A stretch of DNA of 64,000 nt from Pseudomonas sp. GTDB lineage: Bacteria; Pseudomonadota; Gammaproteobacteria; Pseudomonadales; Pseudomonadaceae. Below the pieces are notes generated by a model, which had not been told where the DNA came from, made no database searches, and worked only from the letters and a program-made list of their open reading frames with translations. The position numbers and the translations under genes were made by a program. This document shows, piece after piece, positions 9,891 through 21,206 of this stretch. The first letter of the stretch is position 1. The number at the start of each line of letters is the position of its first letter. The stretch covers positions 62,001-126,000 of the forward strand of contig NZ_JAUYNT010000028.1 in assembly GCF_030698175.1 (NCBI RefSeq), in the 5' to 3' direction.

Positions 9891-10160
9891 ATGACTAACC
9901 AGCGCGATACTAGCCGTGCGCCTTTAAAGGTTCGCATCCGCATCGATCACCCCGTACATGGTGAGTTACAGGTGATGACCCGGGATATTTCCGACAGTGG
10001 TGTGTTTGTGGTCATCGATGATGCGCAACGACGCTTGCTGACTATCGGCGAGGTGGTGAGCGGGCAGGTGCAAGGCCTGCCGATGGAGGCGCCAATTCTG
10101 CAGATGCAGGTGGTGCGCTTTGAGCCGGGCGGCGTAGCGCTGCGGTTTAAGCGCGACTGA
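9891..10160 (+). CDS. PilZ domain protein
   Basis: 89-residue stand-alone PilZ domain, a c-di-GMP-binding module. A basic stretch near residues 9-17 precedes the second conserved motif D-I-S-D-S-G (Asp32, Ser34, Gly37), in line with the family pattern RxxxR...D/NxSxxG. It corresponds in position and size to PA0012, next to lpxL. The partner protein is unknown. Confidence 0.88.
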   Translation: MTNQRDTSRAPLKVRIRIDHPVHGELQVMTRDISDSGVFVVIDDAQRRLLTIGEVVSGQVQGLPMEAPILQMQVVRFEPGGVALRFKRD

Positions 10161-10167
10161 TCAGGCC

Positions 10168-10195
10168 GGCTAACCCGGCGCAACGGGGTTAAGCC
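10168..10195. terminator. Hairpin between convergent PilZ and TPR genes
   Basis: GGCTAACCC (10168-10176) pairs with GGGTTAAGCC (10186-10195) with one bulge; AATTTA follows on the + strand. It spans the stop codon of the TPR gene and lies between convergent genes, so it may act in both directions. The U-run is poor. Confidence 0.4.
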
Positions 10196-10500
10196 AATTT
10201 ATCCAGGCGGCGCAGAAATACCCGGATTTCTTTCTCCGCCTGTTTGTCGCCATGGCCGCTGGCCGCCAGCAAGCCCTGCTCCCAGGCATGGCGCGCGGCA
10301 GCCGGGTCGCCGGCACCCAGGTAGGCCTTGCCCAATAGTTTCCAGGCCGCCGAATACTGTGGGTCGAAGGCCACACAGCGTTGCAGATGCTCGGCGGCCA
10401 CGGCGAACTGTCCGCCGTCCAAATAGCCTTTACCCAAGCCAAACCGCAGCAGGGCATTGTCCACCCCCTTGGCCAGCATTCTTTCTAACGGCTCAAGCAT
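10189..10500 (-). CDS. Small tetratricopeptide-repeat protein
   Basis: 103-residue protein composed largely of TPR helices (LLRFGLGKGYLDGGQFAVAAEHL, then CVAFDPQYSAAWKLLGKAYLGAGD, then ARHAWEQGLLAASG), ending in a charged helix. It has no signal peptide, so it is probably a cytoplasmic scaffold. It lies downstream of trkA on the same strand (48 bp gap) and converges with the PilZ gene. A partner cannot be inferred. Confidence 0.82.
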   Translation of the reverse strand: MLEPLERMLAKGVDNALLRFGLGKGYLDGGQFAVAAEHLQRCVAFDPQYSAAWKLLGKAYLGAGDPAAARHAWEQGLLAASGHGDKQAEKEIRVFLRRLDKLA

Positions 10501-10548
10501 GGCTGCTCCTGAATAGAGTGGGGGTCGTCGCGCAGGCTGCGACTGGGC

Positions 10549-11922
10549 TCAAAAAAAGCTCAAGCCGACATGAAACAGTCGCTCGACGTCGCGAATGTGT
10601 TTCTTCTCCAGCACAAACAAAATCACATGGTCGCCCGCCATAATTTGGGTATTGCCGTGGGCGATCAGTACTTCCTCGTCGCGAATAATCGCGCCTATGG
10701 TGGTACCTGGCGGCAGCTTGATGTCGGCAACTGCGCGGCCGACCACCTTGCTCGACTTGGCATCACCGTGGGCGATTGCCTCGATCGCCTCGGCCGCGCC
10801 ACGCCGTAATGAATGCACACTGACGATATCGCCACGCCGCACGTGGGTCAGCAGGGTGCCGATGGTGGCTTGTTGCGGGCTGATGGCGATGTCGATCTCG
10901 CCGCCTTGGACCAGATCCACATAGGCCGGATTGTTAATCAGGGTCAGCACCTTGCGCGCGCCCAGGCGCTTGGCCAACAAGGACGCCATGATATTGGCTT
11001 CGTCGTCGTTGGTCAGGGCGAGGAAAATATCGGTATCGCCGATGCTCTCTTCCAGCAGCAAATCGCGGTCGGAGGCGCTGCCCTGCAGCACTATGGTGCT
11101 TTCCAGTTTGTCGGATAGATGGCGGCAGCGGGCCGGGTTGCGCTCGATGATTTTCACCTGGTAGCGGCTCTCGATGGCTTCGGCCAAGCGTTCGCCAATA
11201 TTGCCGCCACCGGCAATCACAATGCGTTTGTTGCTGTCTTCCAGGCGGCGCATTTCGCTCATGACGGCGCGGATATTGGCCTTGGCGGCGATAAAGAACA
11301 CCTCATCGTCGGCCTCAATCACCGTATCGCCTTGCGGAATAATCGGCCGGTCGCGGCGGAAAATCGCGGCCACCCGGGTGTCCACGTTGGGCATATGCTC
11401 GCGCAACTGGTTCAGTTGCTGGCCCACCAGCGGCCCGCCGTAATAGGCGCGCACTGCGACCAGCTGGGCCTTGCCGTCGGCGAAATCAATCACTTGCAAG
11501 GCGCCGGGGTATTCGATCAGGCGCTTGATGTAGTTGGTGACCACTTGCTCGGGGCTGATCAACACATCGACTGGGATGGCATCGTTGTCGAACAGGCCAC
11601 TGCGGGTCAGGTAGGCCGATTCGCGCACCCGGGCGATTTTGCGCGGGGTGTGAAACAGGGTGTAAGCCACCTGGCAGGCGAGCATGTTGACCTCGTCGCT
11701 GTTGGTTACCGCCACCAGCATGTCGGCATCATCGGCGCCGGCTTGGCGCAACACGGTGGGGAAGGAACCCCGGCCGAGCACGGTGCGGATATCCAGGCGG
11801 TCGCTCAGCTCGCGCAAGCGTTCGGCGTCGGTGTCGACCACGGTGATGTCGTTGGCTTCGCCGGCCAGGTGTTCGGCGAGAGTGCCGCCGACTTGACCAG
11901 CGCCGAGGATGATAATTTTCAC
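10549..11922 (-). CDS. trkA: Trk potassium uptake NAD(H)-binding regulatory protein
   Basis: 457-residue peripheral membrane protein that gates the TrkH/TrkG K+ channel. It is a tandem of two RCK units: the first Rossmann domain starts [19 protein letters not shown] with GxGxxG at the N-terminus, the second starts near residue 234 ([17 protein letters not shown]), and each is followed by a TrkA-C subdomain. The length is standard. It is the third member of the fmt-rsmB-trkA run. Confidence 0.95.
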   Translation of the reverse strand: MKIIILGAGQVGGTLAEHLAGEANDITVVDTDAERLRELSDRLDIRTVLGRGSFPTVLRQAGADDADMLVAVTNSDEVNMLACQVAYTLFHTPRKIARVRESAYLTRSGLFDNDAIPVDVLISPEQVVTNYIKRLIEYPGALQVIDFADGKAQLVAVRAYYGGPLVGQQLNQLREHMPNVDTRVAAIFRRDRPIIPQGDTVIEADDEVFFIAAKANIRAVMSEMRRLEDSNKRIVIAGGGNIGERLAEAIESRYQVKIIERNPARCRHLSDKLESTIVLQGSASDRDLLLEESIGDTDIFLALTNDDEANIMASLLAKRLGARKVLTLINNPAYVDLVQGGEIDIAISPQQATIGTLLTHVRRGDIVSVHSLRRGAAEAIEAIAHGDAKSSKVVGRAVADIKLPPGTTIGAIIRDEEVLIAHGNTQIMAGDHVILFVLEKKHIRDVERLFHVGLSFF

Positions 11923-11970
11923 GGGGCTACTCCTGACGCCGGGCCGTGGCCCCGCGCGCGAATTGGCTAG

Positions 11971-13290
11971 TTACTGGCTGGTGACTTTAGTCAGCTTGGC
12001 ATAGTAGAAGCCATCGTGGCCGTCGGTTTGTGGCAGTAACTGGCGGCCATGGGCTTGCGGCAGGCCGGCGACGGGCTGATCAGCTTGGCCGGTGATCGCC
12101 AGCTCCTTGGCGTTTGCTGTTCTGGCCAAAAAGGCGCCGACAGTGTCGCTGTTTTCGGCCGGCAGAACCGAGCAGGTGGCATATAGCAATACGCCACCGA
12201 CCTCCAGGGTTGGCCACAGGGCGTCGAGCAATTCGCCTTGCAGGCTGGCCAGCGCGGCGATGTCTTCGGTTTGGCGGGTCAGTTTGATGTCCGGGTGACG
12301 GCGGATCACGCCGGTGGCCGAGCAGGGCGCATCGAGTAAAATGCGCTGGAATAATTGCCCATCCCACCAGCTGTCGATGGCGCGCGCGTCGGCGGCGATC
12401 AACTCGGCGCTGAGGCCCAGGCGCTCAAGGTTCTCGCGCACCCGCTGCAGGCGCTTGGCTTCCAGATCGACTGCGACCACGTGGGCCAGTTGCGGCTCGA
12501 CTTCGAGCAGATGGCAGGTCTTGCCGCCGGGCGCGCAGCAGGCATCCAGCACCCGCTGGCCGGGGGCCAATTGCAGCAGCTCGGCGGCCAGTTGCGCGGC
12601 CTCGTCTTGCACGCTGACATGCCCAGCGGCGAAGCCCGGCAGGCCGGTGACATCGCAGGCCTCGGCGAGCAAAATACCGTCGGCGCTGAAGGTACAGGCG
12701 CTGGCGGCAATACCGCAGTGCTGCAGTTCGGCCAAGTACGCGGCGCGGCTGCGATGGCGGCGATTGACCCGCAGGATCAGCGGCGGATGGGCGTTATTGG
12801 CGGCGCAGATGGCTTCCCAGTGTTCGGGCCAGTTGGCCTTCAAGGCTTTTTGCAGCCAGCGCGGGTGGGCGGTGCGCACCACCGGATCATGTTCCAGCTC
12901 GGCCAGCAGCGCCGCGCCGTCCCGCTGGGCATTGCGCAGCACGGCGTTGACCAGGCCTTTGAGCGAGGGTTTTTTCAGCTTGTCGATGCAGGCGACCGTC
13001 TCGCCAATCGCGGCGTGGGGTGGAATCCGCGTGTAGAGCAGTTGATACAGACCCACCAACAGCAGCGCCTCGACATCTTTATCGGCGGCCTTGAAGGGTT
13101 TTTGCAGCAGCTTGGCGGCCAGCGCCGACAAACGCGGCTGCCAGCGGGCGGTGCCGAAGGCCAGCTCTTGGGTGAGGCCACGATCACGGGCGGCGACCTT
13201 ATCCAGTTGTTGTGGCAGCGAGCTGTTTAGCGAGGCTTTGCCCGACAGCACGGCGGCCAGCGCACGGGCGGCGGCGAGGCGCGGGTTCAT
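11971..13290 (-). CDS. rsmB: 16S rRNA m5C967 methyltransferase
   Basis: 439-residue RsmB/Sun enzyme that methylates C967 of 16S rRNA. An N-terminal NusB-like helical domain (about 1-140) precedes the SAM-dependent methyltransferase domain with [10 protein letters not shown] (249-258). The two catalytic cysteines are in DAPCSATGV (Cys323) and YATCSV (Cys373). The start overlaps the fmt stop (ATGA at 13287-13290), so the pair is coupled. Confidence 0.96.
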   Translation of the reverse strand: MNPRLAAARALAAVLSGKASLNSSLPQQLDKVAARDRGLTQELAFGTARWQPRLSALAAKLLQKPFKAADKDVEALLLVGLYQLLYTRIPPHAAIGETVACIDKLKKPSLKGLVNAVLRNAQRDGAALLAELEHDPVVRTAHPRWLQKALKANWPEHWEAICAANNAHPPLILRVNRRHRSRAAYLAELQHCGIAASACTFSADGILLAEACDVTGLPGFAAGHVSVQDEAAQLAAELLQLAPGQRVLDACCAPGGKTCHLLEVEPQLAHVVAVDLEAKRLQRVRENLERLGLSAELIAADARAIDSWWDGQLFQRILLDAPCSATGVIRRHPDIKLTRQTEDIAALASLQGELLDALWPTLEVGGVLLYATCSVLPAENSDTVGAFLARTANAKELAITGQADQPVAGLPQAHGRQLLPQTDGHDGFYYAKLTKVTSQ

Positions 13291-14237
13291 GCGTCGGCTC
13301 CGAGCAAGCTGCCGACGGCGAATTGTTCGCGGCGGCTGTTAAACAGGTCGGCAAAATTCAAGGCTTTGCCGCCGGGCAATTGCAGCCGGGTCAAGCGCAA
13401 GGCGCCGGCGCCGCAGGCCACGGTCAGGCCGTCTTTATTGGCTGCGAGAATTTCGCCGGGGGCGCCACTGCCCTCGCCCAGAGTCGCGGCCAGCACCTTC
13501 AAGGGTGCGCCATTCAGGCTGCTGTGGCAGATGGGCCAGGGATTGAAGGCGCGGATCAACGGTTCCAGTTGCTCTGCGGGCCGCGACCAGTCGAGCCAGG
13601 CTTCGTCTTTATTGAGCTTGTGGGCGTAGGTGGCGAGGCTGTCGTCCTGGGCTTGCCCGTGCAGCGTGCCCGCGCTCAGGTTGGCAATGGCCTGCAGCAC
13701 GGCGGGTGGGCCCAGTTCGGCGAGGCGGTCGTGCAGGCTGCCGCCGGTGTCGGCCGGGCTGATTGGGGTGCTGACTTTCAGCAGCATCGGCCCGGTATCC
13801 AGGCCTGCCTCCATCTGCATCACGGTCACGCCAGACTCACAGTCGCCGGCTTCGATGGCCCGCTGAATCGGCGCCGCGCCGCGCCAGCGTGGCAACAACG
13901 AGGCATGACTGTTGATGCAGCCCAGGCGCGGAATGTCCAGCACCCGTTGCGGCAGAATCAGCCCATAGGCCACCACCATCAGCAGGTCAGGTTGCAAGGC
14001 GGCCAGTTCCGCCTGCGCCAGCGGATCGCGCAACGACTGCGGTTGATAGACCGGGATGTCATGCAACTGCGCCAGCTGTTTAACCGGGCTGGGCATCAGC
14101 TTTTGCCCACGCCCGGCCGGCCGATCCGGCTGGCTGTAGACGGCAATCAGCTGATGGGGGCTGTCGAGCAGCGCCTTGAGGTGTTCGGCGGCAAATTCTG
14201 GGGTGCCGGCGAAAACGATGCGCAGGGGCTGGGTCAT
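13287..14237 (-). CDS. fmt: Methionyl-tRNA formyltransferase
   Basis: 316-residue enzyme that formylates initiator Met-tRNA using 10-formyl-THF. The catalytic triad is readable as Asn109 and His111 ([18 protein letters not shown]) and Asp147 (AGLDTGP); a C-terminal OB-like tRNA-binding domain follows. It is normally directly downstream of def; here 268 bp containing repeat B1 separate the two. Confidence 0.96.
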   Translation of the reverse strand: MTQPLRIVFAGTPEFAAEHLKALLDSPHQLIAVYSQPDRPAGRGQKLMPSPVKQLAQLHDIPVYQPQSLRDPLAQAELAALQPDLLMVVAYGLILPQRVLDIPRLGCINSHASLLPRWRGAAPIQRAIEAGDCESGVTVMQMEAGLDTGPMLLKVSTPISPADTGGSLHDRLAELGPPAVLQAIANLSAGTLHGQAQDDSLATYAHKLNKDEAWLDWSRPAEQLEPLIRAFNPWPICHSSLNGAPLKVLAATLGEGSGAPGEILAANKDGLTVACGAGALRLTRLQLPGGKALNFADLFNSRREQFAVGSLLGADA

Positions 14238-14280
14238 ATTTTTTCGCCTAATTCACGGGTAAAGAAAAAGGCTTGCCGGA

Positions 14281-14480
14281 CAGATTGCATGAAAGCTACT
14301 GCGCTCGATTATACGGCGTTAAAAACAGGCTCAAAATGCTCATTTACAGCACGTAAATTGCGCTTTCTCGCCTGTTTTGACTCGCTGGCGCTCGCCCTTC
14401 GGGCCAGCCGGCGGCTGTTACTCCGCTTCGCTGCGTTGCGCCTTGTCTAATCTTCGCTCGTTACGCTCTCACGCAGTCTG
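14281..14480. repeat. Family B MITE-like element, long copy, between def and fmt
   Basis: About 200-bp element homologous, in reverse orientation, to the element at 46885-47024. The ends CAGATTGCATGAAAGC (14281-14296) and GCTCTCACGCAGTCTG (14465-14480) are inverted with 13 of 16 positions matching. The inner TACTGCGCTC, GTTAAAAACAGGCT, GCTCATTTAC and CTAATCTTCGCTCG blocks align with copy 2. Relative to copy 2 it carries about 60 extra bases around 14385-14445, which contain their own palindrome. No transposase is encoded. Confidence 0.8.
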
Positions 14481-14505
14481 TTGCGCAAGCCTTTGTAGTC
14501 AGCGC

Positions 14506-15012
14506 TTAATCTTGTTGTCGATGCTGTTTTTCCAGCTTCTTCTTGATCCGGTCGCGCTTGAGGGTGGACAGGTAATCGACAAACAATTTGCCATTCAGGT
14601 GGTCGCATTCGTGCTGGATACACACGGCGAGCAGGCCTTCACAGAGCATTTCGAAGGGTTCGCCATTACGGTCGAGGGCATTCACCTTGACCCGTTGCGG
14701 ACGCTCAACGGTTTCATAGAAACCCGGCACCGACAGGCAACCTTCCTGATACTCCTCAAGCTCTTCGGTGAGGACTTCAAATTGCGGGTTGATCAATACC
14801 AGCGGCTCGGTCTTCTCTTCGCTGACGTCGATCACCACCAAGCGTTGGTGGACGTTGACTTGAGTCGCCGCCAAACCAATACCGGGGGCGTCGTACATGG
14901 TCTCGAACATATCGTCGATCAGCAGGCGCAAAGCGTCATCTACTACGGTCACCGGCTTGGCGATGGTACGTAGACGCGAATCGGGAAACTCTAAGATGTT
15001 CAGGATTGCCAT
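14506..15012 (-). CDS. def: Peptide deformylase
   Basis: 168-residue Fe/Zn metallopeptidase that removes the N-formyl group from nascent proteins. All three family motifs are present: GIGLAATQV (motif I), EGCLSVPG with ligand Cys92 (motif II), and QHECDHLNG with His134, Glu135 and His138 (motif III). It is the first gene of the def-fmt-rsmB-trkA direction and divergent from the LysM gene. Confidence 0.97.
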   Translation of the reverse strand: MAILNILEFPDSRLRTIAKPVTVVDDALRLLIDDMFETMYDAPGIGLAATQVNVHQRLVVIDVSEEKTEPLVLINPQFEVLTEELEEYQEGCLSVPGFYETVERPQRVKVNALDRNGEPFEMLCEGLLAVCIQHECDHLNGKLFVDYLSTLKRDRIKKKLEKQHRQQD

Positions 15013-15164
15013 ATGCGTTTGTGATGCACTTGTGGAATAAAGTCAAAAACCGCTGCTAATATGCTGAGCAGCATTGAAAAACACTTTCTGGCTGCGGCTC
15101 CCATGGGTTTGGGGGCAGCCCTCAGGCGTTCTGCGCCAAGACATATAATAAAGGGATTCACCGT

Positions 15165-16190
15165 ATGAGGAAATCACTACTCGCCTTGCTGCTGCTTACC
15201 GCTGGCGGTTTGGCTCAAGCGCAAGTACAGCTCAAGGATGGCCATCCTGAGACTTATACGGTGGCCAAGGGCGATACCCTCTGGGATATTTCCGGGCGTT
15301 TCCTCAGCCAGCCATGGAAATGGCCGGAGCTTTGGCAGGGCAATCCGCAGATCAAAAACCCTGATTTGATCTACCCGGGTGACACCTTGAGCCTGACTTA
15401 TGTGAATGGCCAGCCGCGTTTGACCCTTAATCGAGGTCAGTCGGGCGGCACTGTCAAGCTGTCGCCGACGGTGCGCAGCACGCCGATGGCCCAGGCGATT
15501 CCGACCATTCCGCTGGAAACCATCAACAGCTTTTTGTTTAACAACCGCATCGTCAACGACGAGAAAGAGTTCAGCGCCGCGCCCTATGTATTGGCCGGTG
15601 CCGGCGAAAGCGTAGTGATGGGCGCCGGTCAGAGCATCTATGCCCGCGGTAAGTTCGCCGAGCAACAGCCTGCTTACGGAATCTACCGTCAAGGCAAGAC
15701 CTATACCGATCCAAAGACCAAAGAGTTTCTCGGGATTAACGCCAACGTGATTGGCAACGCCGAAGCTGGCTCGGTCGAGGGCGATATCACCACCCTCAAA
15801 TTGACTCGCACCAATGAAGAGGTGCGTCTCGGCGATCGGCTGTTCCCAACCGATGAGCGTGCGGTTAACTCAACTTTTAGCCCAAGCGAGCCGGCCAAGC
15901 CCATTGATGGCTTGATTATCGATGTACCGCGCGGGGTCAATCAGATCGGTACCATGGACGTGGTGACCATCAACAAGGGCAAGCGCGATGGCCTGGTTGA
16001 AGGCAACGTGTTGGCGGTGATGAAAACCGGCGAGACTGTGCGTGATCGGGTTACCGGTGAGTCGGTTAAGGTGCCGGATGAGCGTAGTGGCCTGCTGATG
16101 ATCTTCAGCACTTTCGACAAGATCAGCTACGGCTTGGTGCTAGTCGCCACTCGTGATCTGGCCTTGCAAGACAAGGTTAAAAATCCTTAA
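15165..16190 (+). CDS. LysM-domain peptidoglycan-binding exported protein
   Basis: 341 residues with a signal peptide (MRKSLLALLLLTAGGLAQAQ) and one LysM domain (about 30-80: TYTVAKGDTLWDISGRFL...NPDLIYPGDTLSL). The remaining 250 residues form a conserved C-terminal region found in PA0020-like proteins beside dprA. It probably binds the sacculus in the periplasm; no catalytic motif is seen. An AAGGG ribosome site precedes the ATG, and a strong intrinsic terminator follows the stop. Confidence 0.9.
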   Translation: MRKSLLALLLLTAGGLAQAQVQLKDGHPETYTVAKGDTLWDISGRFLSQPWKWPELWQGNPQIKNPDLIYPGDTLSLTYVNGQPRLTLNRGQSGGTVKLSPTVRSTPMAQAIPTIPLETINSFLFNNRIVNDEKEFSAAPYVLAGAGESVVMGAGQSIYARGKFAEQQPAYGIYRQGKTYTDPKTKEFLGINANVIGNAEAGSVEGDITTLKLTRTNEEVRLGDRLFPTDERAVNSTFSPSEPAKPIDGLIIDVPRGVNQIGTMDVVTINKGKRDGLVEGNVLAVMKTGETVRDRVTGESVKVPDERSGLLMIFSTFDKISYGLVLVATRDLALQDKVKNP

Positions 16191-16195
16191 ACACT

Positions 16196-16219
16196 AAACC
16201 CCGCGCTGCGGGGTTTTTT
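16196..16219 (+). terminator. Rho-independent terminator of the LysM gene
   Basis: 8-bp GC-rich stem AACCCCGC (16197-16204) / GCGGGGTT (16208-16215) with a 3-base loop, followed directly by a T-run, a few bases after the LysM gene stop. Confidence 0.9.
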
Positions 16220-16274
16220 ATTTCTGCTGCTTATAGGCGCTGCTGCGCGCCGCGCCCGATCAAGGATGATCGCT

Positions 16275-17375
16275 ATGCCCTCTTTTGCGCCCGCTATCTC
16301 CCCGGCCGAACTGGAAGCCCGCTTGCGCTTGCATGGCTTGCCGCAACTCGGTCCGCGGCGTTTTCAGCGACTACTCGAAGCCTTTGCCAGCGCCAGCGCC
16401 GCCTTGAGTGCGCCGGCGGCGGCTTGGCGCTCCTTGGGTTTGCCGGCCTGTTGCGCCGAGGCGCGGCGCTCGCCCGAGGTCCGTGAGCAGGCCGCCGCTG
16501 CCCTGGCCTGGTTGGAGCAACCGCAGCATCAGCTGTTGATGTGGGATGCGCCGACTTACCCGGCGTTATTGGCAGAACTTGAGGATGCCCCGCCGCTGCT
16601 GTTTGTAGCGGGTGCAGCGGATATCCTGGAGTCGCCGCAGCTGGCGATAGTCGGCAGCCGGCATGCTTCAAAGCCAGGGCTGGATACTGCCCAAGCTTTT
16701 GCCCGCAGCTTGGCGCAAGCCGGCTTTGTGATTACCAGTGGCTTGGCGTTGGGTATCGATGGCGCGGCGCATCAGGGCGCGCTGGATGTCGCCGGTAAAA
16801 CCGTGGCGGTGCTCGGCACCGGGCTGCAGCGGATTTACCCCGCGCGGCACCAGCGGTTGGCGGCGAGCATTATCGAGCAGGGCGGCGCGCTGGTATCGGA
16901 GTTGCCGCTGGATTGTCCGCCGCAAGCCGGCAATTTTCCGCGCCGCAACAGGATTATCAGCGGTTTGTCCTTGGGCGTCTTGGTGGTGGAAGCCAGCCCG
17001 TCCAGCGGCTCGTTGATTACCGCGCGTTTGGCCGCCGAACAAGGCCGCGAGGTCTATGCGATTCCCGGCTCTATTCATCATCCGGGCGCCCGTGGCTGTC
17101 ACCAGTTAATCCGCGATGGGGCGACGCTGGTGGAGTCGGTCGAGGATATTCTGCAGGCGCTGCGGGGTTGGCAGTTGCCGGCGATTAGTCCCTCACCAGC
17201 GCCGCCGGCAACCCGCCACCCGTTGCTCGATCTGTTGCATGCGGCACCGCAGAGCAGTGAGGCCTTGGCGCTCGCCAGTGGCTGGGCGCTGCCGGCGGTA
17301 TTGGTGGCCCTGACTGAGCTTGAGCTCGAGGGTTTGGTCGCCAATCAGGGTGGCCGCTGGCTGGGCCGGGGTTAG
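16275..17375 (+). CDS. dprA: DNA-processing protein DprA/Smf
   Basis: 366-residue protein that loads RecA on incoming single-stranded DNA in competent bacteria. The Rossmann-like core has [23 protein letters not shown] and [12 protein letters not shown] motifs, preceded by a SAM-like N-terminal region and followed by a winged-helix C-terminal domain (about 290-366). Two in-frame ATGs exist (16266 and 16275); the second is chosen because AAGGA at 16262-16266 is spaced correctly for it. It lies upstream of tsaC, as in other Pseudomonas. Confidence 0.93.
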   Translation: MPSFAPAISPAELEARLRLHGLPQLGPRRFQRLLEAFASASAALSAPAAAWRSLGLPACCAEARRSPEVREQAAAALAWLEQPQHQLLMWDAPTYPALLAELEDAPPLLFVAGAADILESPQLAIVGSRHASKPGLDTAQAFARSLAQAGFVITSGLALGIDGAAHQGALDVAGKTVAVLGTGLQRIYPARHQRLAASIIEQGGALVSELPLDCPPQAGNFPRRNRIISGLSLGVLVVEASPSSGSLITARLAAEQGREVYAIPGSIHHPGARGCHQLIRDGATLVESVEDILQALRGWQLPAISPSPAPPATRHPLLDLLHAAPQSSEALALASGWALPAVLVALTELELEGLVANQGGRWLGRG

Positions 17376-17415
17376 CGCCGTTACACTGGGCGTCGCTTTT
17401 ATCCGGAGTTTAATA

Positions 17416-17973
17416 ATGCTCAGCAGTTGGCGTGTGCAACAGGTGGCGCAAGTGGTGCGTGCCGGTGGGCTTATCGCCTACCCCACCGAGGCCGTATGGG
17501 GCCTGGGTTGCGATCCCTGGGACAGTGTGGCGGTGTATCGGTTGCTGGCACTCAAGCAGCGTCCAGTGGCGAAGGGTCTGATCCTGCTGGCCGATAACAT
17601 CCGCCAGTTCGATTTCCTGCTGGCCGATTTGCCGCAAGTTTGGCAAGACCAACTGGCCAGCACCTGGCCGGGGCCGAACACCTGGCTGGTGCCGCACCAG
17701 AACCGCTTGCCAGAGTGGATAGTCGGTAAACACCCCAGTGTCGCCCTGCGGGTCAGCGATCATCCGCTGGTGCGCGACCTCTGTGCGCTGACCGGGCCGC
17801 TGGTGTCGACTTCGGCTAATCCAGCCGGCCGGCCACCGGCACTGACCCGGCTGCGCATCGAGCAGTACTTTGCCGGGCAACTGGATGCGGTGCTCACTGG
17901 CGCGCTGGGCGGACGGAAGAATCCCAGCTGCATTCGTGACCTGATTAGCGGCCGGGTGCTGCGGCCGGACTAG
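17416..17973 (+). CDS. tsaC: Threonylcarbamoyl-AMP synthase
   Basis: 185-residue YrdC/RimN-family enzyme that makes threonylcarbamoyl-AMP from threonine, bicarbonate and ATP for tRNA t6A37. It has the N-terminal [18 protein letters not shown] block, [12 protein letters not shown], and the [11 protein letters not shown] loop. The ATG at 17416 gives the family length and follows CCGGAG. It is 40 bp downstream of dprA and probably in the same operon; it converges with qor. Confidence 0.95.
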   Translation: MLSSWRVQQVAQVVRAGGLIAYPTEAVWGLGCDPWDSVAVYRLLALKQRPVAKGLILLADNIRQFDFLLADLPQVWQDQLASTWPGPNTWLVPHQNRLPEWIVGKHPSVALRVSDHPLVRDLCALTGPLVSTSANPAGRPPALTRLRIEQYFAGQLDAVLTGALGGRKNPSCIRDLISGRVLRPD

Positions 17974-17997
17974 TCATTGCCGCGCAAGGGCAATGGC

Positions 17998-18975
17998 TCA
18001 AGGCAGCAAAATACTCGAGCCAGTGGTTTGCCGGCTGCTCAGCGCTTGCTGGGCGGCGGCGGCATCGCGCAACGCGAAGCGCTGGCCAATCTCGACCCGC
18101 AATTGACCGCTGCCGAGCATGGCAAACAGCTCATCGGCCATCGCCTGCAAGTGCTCGGGGCTGTCGGCATAGCTGGCCAGCGTGGGCCGGGTGACATACA
18201 GCGAGCCCTTCTGCGCCAGGATGCCCAGATTTACCCCGCTGACCGGCCCGGAGGCATTGCCAAAACTGACCAGCAGGCCGCGCGGGGCCACACAGTTCAG
18301 TGAAGTCTCCCAGGTGTCCTTGCCTACCGAGTCGTAGACCACCGGGCATTTTTTGCCCTCGGTCAGTTCGAGCACTCGCTGCGCCACATCCTCCTGGCTG
18401 CTGTTGATACAGGCCCAAGCGCCTAAGGCCAGGGCGTACTCGGCTTTAGCCGCCGAGCTGACCACGCCAATCAGCTTGACCCCCAGGGCCTTGGCCCACT
18501 GGCAGGCGAGGCTGCCGACGCCGCCGGCTGCCGCATGGAACAGAATGGTTTCACCGCCTTGCAAGGCAAAGGTCTGGCGCAGCAGGTATTGCGCGGTCAG
18601 GCCTTTGAGCATCACCGCAGCGGCCTGTTCGAAGCTGATGCTGTCGGGCAGTTTGACCAGCGTGTCGGCGGGCAGCACATGCAGTTCGCTGTAAGCACCC
18701 AACGGCCCGGTGGCATAGGCGACCCGCTCGCCGACCTTGAAGCGGCTGACCGCGCTGCCCACCGCCTCGATCACCCCGGCACCCTCGGTGCCTAAGCCGG
18801 ACGGTAGGCTGGGCGGGGCATACAGACCACTGCGAAGGTAAGTGTCAATGAAGTTCAGGCCGATAGCCCGGTTCGCCACGCGCACCTCATCGGGGCCCGG
18901 CTCGGCGGCGTGATATTCCACCAGTTGCAGCACCTCGGGGCCGCCATGGGCGGTGAACTGGATACGTTGGCTCAT
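17998..18975 (-). CDS. qor: NADPH:quinone oxidoreductase
   Basis: 325-residue zeta-crystallin-type medium-chain reductase that reduces quinones or enals with NADPH. It lacks zinc-ligand cysteines, as expected for Qor. The NADPH loop is AAAGGVGSLACQWAKALG. The ATG at 18975 (MSQRIQFTAHGGPEV) is chosen over one 27 bp upstream because GGAGAG precedes it at good spacing. Divergent from hemF, as in PA0023/PA0024. Confidence 0.94.
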   Translation of the reverse strand: MSQRIQFTAHGGPEVLQLVEYHAAEPGPDEVRVANRAIGLNFIDTYLRSGLYAPPSLPSGLGTEGAGVIEAVGSAVSRFKVGERVAYATGPLGAYSELHVLPADTLVKLPDSISFEQAAAVMLKGLTAQYLLRQTFALQGGETILFHAAAGGVGSLACQWAKALGVKLIGVVSSAAKAEYALALGAWACINSSQEDVAQRVLELTEGKKCPVVYDSVGKDTWETSLNCVAPRGLLVSFGNASGPVSGVNLGILAQKGSLYVTRPTLASYADSPEHLQAMADELFAMLGSGQLRVEIGQRFALRDAAAAQQALSSRQTTGSSILLP

Positions 18976-19173
18976 CGGGCTCTCCATCGACTGGGCAAAC
19001 AACTATCCAATCCGCCGGCAGGCGCTGTGTCAACTGTGGCGTCAGCGGGGGCAATGCTATGCTAGCGCCCCGCTCCACTGCCCGCCCGGGTGCCGTGGGC
19101 TCTGGCGACCGTCGCCTAAGCCACGACCGGATATCTATGACGACCTGCACGCTGACCCGCAGCGTGGCACTAA

Positions 19174-20093
<920 letters not shown>

Positions 20094-20094
<1 letters not shown>

Positions 20095-20255
20095 TAGGAT
20101 GGGTTAGCCGCCCGCCCAAAGCTCGAATAAATACAGTGGATAGTGGGTGGCGTAACCCATCATGGTGTTGCGTCTGTCGGCGCCCTGTTGGGTTACGCGG
20201 CGTTTTGAGTCGTTGTTTTTCTCTGCTATTCGTGTGCGCCGCTAACCCAACCTAC
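20094..20255. repeat. Family A repeat, composite copy 2
   Basis: Begins with GTAGGATGGGTT (20094-20105) at the hemF stop codon and ends with AACCCAACCTAC (20244-20255). Internal GTAACCCATC and TTGGGTTACGCGGCG segments suggest two adjacent palindromes or an element interrupted by a second one. Non-coding. Confidence 0.75.
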
Positions 20256-20268
20256 GGGACTATCAGCC

Positions 20269-20346
20269 GAAGCATCGCGGGCGGCAGCCGTTCCATACGG
20301 CTCACCGCATTTCCCACATCCATGTGGGGCCTAAAGCCCCTCCTAT
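20269..20346. repeat. Family D repeat, copy 1
   Basis: Shares with 52932-53029 the segments CGTTCCATACGGCTC, CCGCATTTCCCACATCC and GTGGG-N-CCTAAAGC. It lies directly after repeat A2 and just upstream of aroE, so the hemF-aroE gap is built mostly of repeats. Confidence 0.7.
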
Positions 20347-20381
20347 GCGGCCACCATTGTTTACTTAAGGATGTTCAACCC

Positions 20382-21206
20382 ATGGACCACTACGGCGTCT
20401 TCGGCAACCCCATCGGCCATAGCAAATCCCCGCTGATTCACCGCCTGTTTGCCACGCAGACCGGTCAGCTGCTCAGCTACGAGCCGCTACTGGCGCCGCT
20501 GGAGGATTTCGTCGGGTTTGCCCGCGCTTTCTTTGTTAATGGCCGCGGCGCGAATGTCACTGTGCCGTTCAAGGAGCAGGCGTTTCGCTTGGCCGATCAG
20601 CTGAGTGCCCGTGCGCAACGGGCTGGCGCGGTGAATACCCTGAGCAAGCTCGAAGACGGCCGCCTGCTCGGCGACAACACCGACGGCGCCGGGCTGGTGC
20701 GCGATCTCCGGGTGAATGCCGGGTTGAGCCTGGCCGGCAAACGCATCCTCTTGCTCGGCGCTGGCGGTGCGGTGCGTGGGGTGCTCGAACCACTACTGGC
20801 TGAGCAACCAGCGGCGTTGGTGATTGCCAATCGCACGGTCGCCAAGGCCGAGCAGCTGGCCCATGAGTTCGCCGATCTGGGTCCGGTCATGGCCAGCGGT
20901 TTCGACTGGCTGGATGAGTCGGTCGATCTGATCATCAATGGCACCTCGGCCAGCCTGGCCGGTGAGTTGCCACCGCTTGCCGCCAGCCTGATCCAGCCCG
21001 GACACACTCTGTGCTACGACATGATGTACGGCAAGGAGCCGACCGCCTTCAACCGTTGGGCCGAGCAACAAGGTGCCGCGCGCACCCTGGATGGTCTGGG
21101 CATGCTGGTCGAACAGGCCGCCGAAGCCTTTCTGCTGTGGCGCGGTGTGCGCCCGGACTCGGCGCCGGTACTGGCGCATTTGCGCCAGTTGCTCGGCGCT
21201 GCCTGA
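20382..21206 (+). CDS. aroE: Shikimate 5-dehydrogenase
   Basis: 274-residue NADP-dependent dehydrogenase reducing 3-dehydroshikimate to shikimate. The shikimate site NPIGHSKSP and the catalytic pair Lys64 (NVTVPFKEQ) and Asp101 (GDNTDGAGL) are present, and the cofactor loop is GAGGAVRGV. The ATG at 20382 begins the conserved [17 protein letters not shown]; the longer upstream frame runs into repeats A2 and D1 and is not coding. Confidence 0.96.
   Translation: MDHYGVFGNPIGHSKSPLIHRLFATQTGQLLSYEPLLAPLEDFVGFARAFFVNGRGANVTVPFKEQAFRLADQLSARAQRAGAVNTLSKLEDGRLLGDNTDGAGLVRDLRVNAGLSLAGKRILLLGAGGAVRGVLEPLLAEQPAALVIANRTVAKAEQLAHEFADLGPVMASGFDWLDESVDLIINGTSASLAGELPPLAASLIQPGHTLCYDMMYGKEPTAFNRWAEQQGAARTLDGLGMLVEQAAEAFLLWRGVRPDSAPVLAHLRQLLGAA

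Noticed and set aside
15144-15149. TATAAT upstream of the LysM gene as a -10 element
   Set aside because: A start from it would fall inside the ribosome site and no -35 stands at the right distance.
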